A DNA stretch of 11,623 nt, taken from Ferrimonas sp044433165. Its GTDB lineage: Bacteria; Pseudomonadota; Gammaproteobacteria; Enterobacterales; Shewanellaceae. Shown here in pieces: positions 6,988 through 11,623 of the stretch. The translations under genes were made by a program, and so were the position numbers. The DNA lies in the NCBI GenBank assembly GCA_044433165.1, contig JAWXTX010000084.1, forward strand, positions 1 through 11,623, in the 5' to 3' direction. Within the stretch, counting starts at the first letter, position 1. Each line of letters starts with the position of its first letter. Under the pieces are notes generated by a model. That model had not been told where the DNA came from and did no database searches. It saw nothing but the letters and a program-made list of their open reading frames with translations.

Positions 6988-7632
6988 ATGTTGATTGCTT
7001 GCCAAAACTTGGCGACTACTTTTGAGCAGCGAACGCTTTTTAAAGAGATTTCTCTCCAATTGCACGCGGGGCAATCGGTTTGGTTACAAGGGGAAAATGG
7101 CGCGGGGAAAACCACCTTATTGAAACTGCTCAGTAAGCTCACCAAGCCACAACAAGGTCACGTTAAACATTTTGGCCAAGCGGCCAAGCCCGGCGGCGTG
7201 ATTTATCTGCATCAACAGCCCTATTTGTTTGCCGGAACCGTACACAGCAACCTGTTATTTGGTCTAAAATCGCTGCCTTTAAGCCGAGCTAAACGCCAGC
7301 AAGCATGCCAACAAGCGTTAGATCTTGCTCAACTTAACCACTTAGCGGATCGCAGTGCACAGGTGTTATCAGGCGGTGAACGCCAACGTTTAGCATTAGC
7401 TCGAGCTTGGGTAATGAACCCCGTCGCACTATTACTGGATGAGCCTAGCGCCAATTTAGATCCCATCTCATTGGCGTTAATTACCCAGATGGTCGCCCAA
7501 TTACAACAACAGGGATGTGCACTGATTATTACCAGCCATCAGCAAACGTCATTAACGGCGTTATGCCAAGAGCACTGGCGATTAGCTGAGGGTAAATTAG
7601 TGTGCCATTCACCACAGGAGAGTGTCGCATGA
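6988..7632 (+). CDS. tupC: TupC, tungstate ABC transporter ATP-binding protein
   Basis: This 214-residue cytosolic ATPase powers TupAB. All nucleotide-binding motifs are visible: Walker A GENGAGKT (35-42), Q-loop around LHQQPYLF (74-81), signature LSGGE (127-131) followed by RQRLALARA, Walker B VALLLDEP (146-153), D-loop SANLD (154-158) and switch His184 in ITSHQ. It is short, with no C-terminal regulatory extension of the kind found in ModC, so direct metal feedback through this subunit is unlikely. The start ATG at 6988 is 3 nt after the tupB stop. The stop overlaps the mobA start as ATGA, tying transport directly to cofactor synthesis. Confidence 0.92.
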   Translation: MLIACQNLATTFEQRTLFKEISLQLHAGQSVWLQGENGAGKTTLLKLLSKLTKPQQGHVKHFGQAAKPGGVIYLHQQPYLFAGTVHSNLLFGLKSLPLSRAKRQQACQQALDLAQLNHLADRSAQVLSGGERQRLALARAWVMNPVALLLDEPSANLDPISLALITQMVAQLQQQGCALIITSHQQTSLTALCQEHWRLAEGKLVCHSPQESVA

Positions 7633-8240
7633 ATCTCCCACAGCTCACGCTTGTGATCTTAGCTGGCGGCCAAGCCAGCCGTATGCACGGTATTGATAAA
7701 GGGCTGATCACCGTAGCAGGTCAGCCCATGGTACAGCATGTACTAACACGGCTGGCCGCCGACACACGACCGACCGTTTTGATCTCCAATCGCAACCAAG
7801 CACAATACCAAGCGTTGGGCCATCCCGTTTATGCTGATGAAATTCCCGATTATGCTGGGCCATTGGCTGGGATCTGCCGGGGCTTGCAAGTCGCCACCAC
7901 CCCCTTTGTCTTGGTTGTGCCTTGCGATACTCCCTGCCTTCCTGTGGATTTAGCCGAACGGATGTTGGCCCAGCAGCAGCAGGATCAAGCGGACATTGTC
8001 ATCGCTTGCGACGAGCAACAAAATCATCCAGTTATCATGTTATTGCGGCGCGAACTGCGAGACTCATTAGAACAATTTTTAGCGAGCGGTGAACGAAAAG
8101 TGATCCGCTGGTGCCAACAGCACCATTTGGTGTTTTGCAAATTTGCCGGCCAAGCCACGGCTTTTGCCAACATTAATACTCCTGAACAACAGCAGTTGTT
8201 AGAACAGCAATTGCTTAGCAATAACCCGAGGTTTCTATGA
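7629..8240 (+). CDS. mobA: MobA, molybdenum cofactor guanylyltransferase
   Basis: MobA transfers GMP from GTP to metal-loaded molybdopterin to form (bis-)MGD, the cofactor form used by formate dehydrogenases and other DMSO-reductase-family enzymes. The 203 residues compare with ~194 in E. coli. Motifs are the GTP-binding LAGGQASRM (11-19) with DKGL (23-26), AGPLAGI (76-82), the Mg-binding Asp100 in VPCDTPCLP, and NINTPEQ (181-187) near the end. The start is ATG 7629, not the upstream in-frame ATG 7602, because AGGAG at 7616-7620 is correctly spaced and the ATGA overlap with tupC is typical. The C-terminal half is Gln-rich (QQQQ at 115-118, QQQ at 187-189). The stop overlaps the next gene as ATGA. 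Confidence 0.94.
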   Translation: MNLPQLTLVILAGGQASRMHGIDKGLITVAGQPMVQHVLTRLAADTRPTVLISNRNQAQYQALGHPVYADEIPDYAGPLAGICRGLQVATTPFVLVVPCDTPCLPVDLAERMLAQQQQDQADIVIACDEQQNHPVIMLLRRELRDSLEQFLASGERKVIRWCQQHHLVFCKFAGQATAFANINTPEQQQLLEQQLLSNNPRFL

Positions 8241-10072
8241 CGTTGGATCACCTGCTGGCTGACTGCCGTGTCCCTGTATTGGGGATCTGTGCCTACAGCG
8301 GTACCGGTAAAACCACTTTACTTAAACAACTGTTACCACGCCTCAATCAACGTGGTTTAAAAGTGGCCGTACTCAAACACGCGCATCATAATTTCGAAGT
8401 CGATAAACCTGGCAAAGACAGTTACGAATTGCGCAAATCGGGCGCAGATCAAATGTTAATCGCTTCTTCTCAGCGTCAAGCCTTAATGATGGAGCGCCCT
8501 GTTGATGGCGATCCAGATTTAAAAGAGTTACTTGCGCTAATCGATCAACGCCACATTGATTTAATTCTCGTCGAAGGCTTCAAGCGCTTACCACTGCCCA
8601 AACTGGAATTGCACCGCAAAATTGTGGGCAAACCCTTTGTGTTTGAGCACGATCCAAACGTACTGGCAATCGCCTGTGATGCAGAGACGCTGCTGCCAAA
8701 TGCCTGCACCTTGCCGCGTTTAGATATTAACCACATTGATGAAGTTGGCGATTTTATTCAGGCATTTATTCAACAATGGCAGCCGGTTATCGCCCAACCA
8801 TTTGGAGCCAGTACCCCCAAAGTAGACAACCGTGATCGCCCAGAAGCCCCAAGCTGTGACAGCCTCCAACCGCCACAATTATCGGTGCAACAAGGTTTGG
8901 ATCGGATTTTAGCCAGTGTAACGCCACTCACCGCAACCGAAACTGTGCTCCTTCACGAAGCCCGGACGCGCATTTTAGCCCATGACGCCATCAGCCCAAT
9001 CAATGTACCACAACACACCAACGCGGCCATGGATGGGTACGCTTGTGCTTGGCAAGGACAGCAACACTATCGGGTGGTTGGCAGCGTCTTCGCCGGCCAC
9101 GCTTATCCATATCCATTGCAAGCCGGTGAAGCCGTTAAGATCATGACAGGGGCACCGCTGCCACAAGGTGCAGATACGGTGATCATGAGTGAAATGGCCA
9201 CGTTGCAAAAGGACAGTGTTTCTTTTAGTGATGACGTCGTACTGGGCGATCACGTCCGTCAGGCTGGGGAAGACATCGCCAGCGGCGCCTGTGCGCTGAG
9301 CGCAGGTACACGCATTACACCTGCTGCCGTTGGTTTGCTGGCCTCTTTAGGCCTGGCACAGGTTACGGTGATCCGACGCCCTAAGGTGGCAATATTTTCC
9401 ACCGGTGATGAGGTCTGCTCGCCGGAAGGCCCCTTAGCGAAAAACAGCATTTATGATGCCAATCGCTACTCATTGCACAGCTTATTGCGTCAACTCGATT
9501 GCGACGTGCTCGATTTGGGGATCATTGAAGATAACCAAACTAAAATGGAGCAGGTTCTACTGAACGCCGCCAGCCAAGCCGATGTCATCATCACTTCGGG
9601 AGGCGTTTCGGTCGGTGATGCCGATTTTATCAAAGGTGCCTTAGCGGCAACTGGCCACGTTGATTTTTGGAAAATCGCCCAACGCCCTGGACGTCCGCTG
9701 GCTTTTGGCCACATCCAAAACCGCTTATTCTTTGGTTTACCTGGCAATCCTGTCGCCACAATGGTGGCCTTTTTGCAGTTTGTCCAACCCACCTTACGTA
9801 AACTGGCCGGTGAGCACCAATGGCAGCCAACATTGCTGCGTGCGATCGCCACCACAAAGCTGCGCAGCCGTGTTGGCCGAACTGAATTCACTCGCGGTAC
9901 TATATCGCTAGGGCCAGCAGGACAACTGGAAGTTTGTTCCACCGGTGCCCAAGGCAGTGGCATGCTAAGTTCTATGGTGCAAGCAAACTGTCTGATTATT
10001 ATTGAAGAATCACAAGGATCTGTGGCTGTAGGCGATGCGGTATGGGTTCAACCCTTTGCCGATCTGCTCTAA
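8237..10072 (+). CDS. MobB-MoeA fusion: MGD biosynthesis adaptor and molybdopterin molybdenumtransferase
   Basis: This 611-residue protein contains two enzymes normally made separately. Residues ~1-180 are MobB, a GTP-binding partner of MobA: P-loop YSGTGKTTL (20-28), LKHAHHNFEVDKPGKDS (46-62), ELRKSGA (64-70) and LVEGFK (111-116). A Pro/Asp-rich linker (~185-213) follows. Residues ~214-611 are MoeA, which inserts molybdate (or tungstate) into adenylylated molybdopterin: NAAMDGYA (262-269), MTGAPLPQGADTV (303-315), FSTGDEV (387-393), TSGGVSVGD (453-461), RPGRPLAFG (483-491) and LPGNPVA (501-507). Both halves are complete with no frameshift, so this is a true fusion; I recall such fusions being annotated in vibrios. 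GAGG precedes ATG 8237, which overlaps the mobA stop. Position after tupABC suggests it could insert tungsten, but metal preference is not readable. Confidence 0.93.
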   Translation: MTLDHLLADCRVPVLGICAYSGTGKTTLLKQLLPRLNQRGLKVAVLKHAHHNFEVDKPGKDSYELRKSGADQMLIASSQRQALMMERPVDGDPDLKELLALIDQRHIDLILVEGFKRLPLPKLELHRKIVGKPFVFEHDPNVLAIACDAETLLPNACTLPRLDINHIDEVGDFIQAFIQQWQPVIAQPFGASTPKVDNRDRPEAPSCDSLQPPQLSVQQGLDRILASVTPLTATETVLLHEARTRILAHDAISPINVPQHTNAAMDGYACAWQGQQHYRVVGSVFAGHAYPYPLQAGEAVKIMTGAPLPQGADTVIMSEMATLQKDSVSFSDDVVLGDHVRQAGEDIASGACALSAGTRITPAAVGLLASLGLAQVTVIRRPKVAIFSTGDEVCSPEGPLAKNSIYDANRYSLHSLLRQLDCDVLDLGIIEDNQTKMEQVLLNAASQADVIITSGGVSVGDADFIKGALAATGHVDFWKIAQRPGRPLAFGHIQNRLFFGLPGNPVATMVAFLQFVQPTLRKLAGEHQWQPTLLRAIATTKLRSRVGRTEFTRGTISLGPAGQLEVCSTGAQGSGMLSSMVQANCLIIIEESQGSVAVGDAVWVQPFADLL

Positions 10073-10096
10073 ATCGTTTTACGTTGAGTTGCCACT

Positions 10097-11083
10097 ATGA
10101 CTTTAGCTGATGGTTTTGGCCGCAAGATTGACTATTTGCGTCTTTCGGTTACCGACCGCTGTGACTTTCGCTGCATCTACTGCATGGATGAAGATCCAAA
10201 GTTTCTCCCCCGTAATGAAGTACTCACACTCGAAGAGCTTGAGCTCATCGCACGGGCTTTTACCGAGCTTGGTGTCCGCAAAATTCGCCTCACCGGCGGA
10301 GAACCTTTGGTACGCTCCGATCTAGTGACCTTAGTGCACAAGCTCTCGCAACTGCCGGGGTTAGAAGACTTGTGTATGACCACCAACGGCTCTCGTTTAA
10401 CCAAATTTGCCCAGCCTCTGGCTGACGCGGGGTTAATGCGTTTAAACATCAGCTTGGACACATTAGATCCCGAAAAATTTCAAGCAACAACCCGTAATGG
10501 CCAACTGGATCGCGTGCTTGATGGGATCCGCAGTGCTCAGCAAGCGGGCTATCAGCGCATTAAACTCAATGTTGTTGCCATTAAAGGCAACAATGACGAT
10601 GAAGTAGTAGCACTGGTGAATTTTGCTCAAGAGCAACAAGTCGACATCACCTTTATCGAAGAAATGCCTTTAGGGATCTTACAAACCGACCGGCGCGACC
10701 ACACTTTACTTACCAGCGATCAAGTGCAAGCGCGCTTGGCCCCCCATTTTGAGCTCTATCCAACGACCGAACAAACCGGCGGCCCAGCCCGTTATTACCG
10801 CATCAAAAACAGCGATATTCGAATTGGCTTTATTAGCCCTCATAGCCACAATTTCTGTGGCGACTGCAACCGCGTGCGTGTAACGACCACAGGCGAACTT
10901 TTGCTGTGCCTAGGTAATGAACAATCGGTGGATTTACGTAAAATCGTCCGCACTTACCCAAACGATACCGAGCAACTTAAAGCCGCAATCTGCCAAGCCA
11001 TGAACGTTAAACCGGAAAAACATCACTTTAGCACAGGAGCTGAAACCCAAATTCTGCGCTTTATGAGCCATACCGGCGGTTAA
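10097..11083 (+). CDS. moaA: MoaA, GTP 3',8-cyclase (radical SAM)
   Basis: MoaA converts GTP to 3',8-cyclo-7,8-dihydro-GTP, the first step of molybdenum/tungsten cofactor synthesis, with MoaC acting next. The 328 residues include the radical-SAM cluster motif Cx3Cx2C (C22, C26, C29), the SAM-binding GGEP (67-70), TTNG (95-98) and NISLDTLD (117-124), the C-terminal GTP-binding cluster Cx2Cx13C (C254, C257, C271), and the terminal GG (327-328) known to be needed for activity. Segments such as CIYCMDEDPKFLPR and FISPHSHNFCGDCNRVR look closer to Pseudomonas-type MoaA than to E. coli MoaA. It lies 24 nt after mobB::moeA with a weak ribosome site (TTGAGTT), and is probably the last gene of the operon. 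No moaB, C, D or E is present, so the rest of the pathway must be encoded elsewhere, perhaps with another moaA. Confidence 0.94.
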   Translation: MTLADGFGRKIDYLRLSVTDRCDFRCIYCMDEDPKFLPRNEVLTLEELELIARAFTELGVRKIRLTGGEPLVRSDLVTLVHKLSQLPGLEDLCMTTNGSRLTKFAQPLADAGLMRLNISLDTLDPEKFQATTRNGQLDRVLDGIRSAQQAGYQRIKLNVVAIKGNNDDEVVALVNFAQEQQVDITFIEEMPLGILQTDRRDHTLLTSDQVQARLAPHFELYPTTEQTGGPARYYRIKNSDIRIGFISPHSHNFCGDCNRVRVTTTGELLLCLGNEQSVDLRKIVRTYPNDTEQLKAAICQAMNVKPEKHHFSTGAETQILRFMSHTGG

Positions 11084-11093
11084 GGTGATTAGA

Positions 11094-11142
11094 CCCCTGA
11101 TATACCAAGAGCGCCGATGAGGCGCTCTTGGTATATCAGGGG
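11094..11142. terminator. 22-bp perfect palindrome, probable bidirectional terminator of moaA and arsJ
   Basis: Bases 11094-11115 are perfectly complementary to 11121-11142 around a 5-nt GATGA loop. The inner part (AAGAGCGCC/GGCGCTCTT) is an ordinary GC-rich terminator stem with A/T ends. It lies between two converging genes, 10 nt after the moaA stop and 12 nt before the arsJ stop. The stem continues 11 bp beyond the inner part, and no U-tract follows on either strand (+ CAATAC; - TCTAATC), which is odd for an intrinsic terminator. Confidence 0.6.
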
Positions 11143-11154
11143 CAATACATCCGC

Positions 11155-11623
11155 TTACGTAATCATCCGCGCTTGATGAGGCAAAGCCAGCGAGATCAAC
11201 GTTGTTATCGCTAAAAACAGCACCGATACCCACAAGCAAGCGGCAAAGCCCGCCCACTGGAACAAAAAACCGGAAAGAATCGTCCCCAACAGCCGCCCCA
11301 TGGCATTGGCCATATAATAAAACCCCACATCCAGCGACACACCATCCGCGCCGGCGTAATGCACAATTAAAAAAGAGTGTAAGCTCGAATTAATCGCGAA
11401 AACTGCCCCGAATAACAGCAGCCCGCCAATGATGCTGAGCTCCGGTTGCCACTGCCATTGGGTAGCCAGTGCTACAAGAGCAGTCACCACAACCAAGACA
11501 CTAGCCCACAACAAAGCACTGCGGCCATCTGGAATCGCCTGCGCGACACCACGTCCCGTCAAACGTGGGGCTATCCCTTGAACAAGCCCATACGCAATGA
11601 CCCAAGTCGCCATAAAACCACCC
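11155..11623 (-). CDS. arsJ: ArsJ-like organoarsenical efflux MFS transporter (C-terminal part, cut by window end)
   Basis: About 156 C-terminal residues of a major-facilitator membrane protein are visible. The frame continues past the window end (GGF precedes the first internal Met at 11613). Several hydrophobic helices are present, and the segments MATWVIAYGLVQGIAP, LHSFLIVHYAGADGVSLDVGFYYMANAMGRLLGTILSG and AACLWVSVLFL match the ArsJ family as I remember it. ArsJ exports 1-arseno-3-phosphoglycerate made by a partner glyceraldehyde-3-phosphate dehydrogenase, giving arsenate resistance. That partner and an arsR regulator would be expected beyond the right edge. The gene converges on moaA and is separated by the 11094-11142 palindrome. 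A different MFS function is possible because the N-terminal half is missing. Confidence 0.82.
   Translation of the reverse strand, partial: GGFMATWVIAYGLVQGIAPRLTGRGVAQAIPDGRSALLWASVLVVVTALVALATQWQWQPELSIIGGLLLFGAVFAINSSLHSFLIVHYAGADGVSLDVGFYYMANAMGRLLGTILSGFLFQWAGFAACLWVSVLFLAITTLISLALPHQARMIT

Noticed and set aside
7602..7628. Upstream ATG 7602 for mobA
   Set aside because: AGGAG at 7616-7620 and the ATGA overlap point to ATG 7629, where the conserved MobA N-terminus begins.
9490..9963. 157-codon open frame on - opposite the MoeA domain
   Set aside because: The opposite strand encodes canonical MoeA motifs throughout, and this product is low-complexity; a shadow frame.
1..11623. CRISPR array, tRNA/rRNA genes, insertion sequences or phage genes
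   Set aside because: No regularly spaced repeats with unique spacers, cloverleaf sequences, transposase or integrase motifs were found on either strand.

Overview
The window looks like chromosomal DNA from a gammaproteobacterium, most likely Vibrionaceae or a close relative with roughly balanced base composition. The reasons are the ubiD-fre gene pair, an NtrC-type two-component system beside a tungstate ABC transporter, and a MobB-MoeA fusion of a kind I recall from vibrios. The genus is not certain; a Salinivibrio/Grimontia-like organism is only a guess. Apart from the two genes cut by the window edges, all genes are intact, and I see no transposase, tRNA, rRNA or CRISPR array.

Layout. (1) 1-1035: the 3' end of ubiD (ubiquinone synthesis) followed closely by fre (NAD(P)H:flavin reductase), both on +. 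(2) 1036-1704: a 10-bp perfect hairpin, then a small GNAT acetyltransferase on +. (3) 1771-5201: two overlapping genes on the - strand, a sigma54-dependent NtrC-type response regulator (transcribed first) and a membrane sensor histidine kinase with a periplasmic Cache-type domain, joined by a TAATG stop/start overlap. (4) 5202-5464: a divergent control region. It holds three alternating copies of GTCATTTT with identical 7-nt spacers, then a consensus sigma54 -24/-12 promoter pointing right. (5) 5465-11083: a tightly packed + strand operon, tupA-tupB-tupC-mobA-(mobB::moeA)-moaA. (6) 11094-11142: a 22-bp perfect palindrome. (7) 11155-end: the C-terminal part of an ArsJ-like MFS organoarsenical exporter on -.

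How it fits together. TupABC would import tungstate (possibly also molybdate). MoaA makes the first pterin intermediate, the MoeA domain inserts the metal, and MobA with the MobB domain adds GMP to give the bis-MGD cofactor. The promoter type, the activator family and the divergent arrangement together suggest that the neighbouring two-component system switches on this W/Mo cofactor operon through sigma54 in response to a periplasmic signal. That regulatory link is inferred from sequence layout, and it is the most interesting hypothesis in the window.
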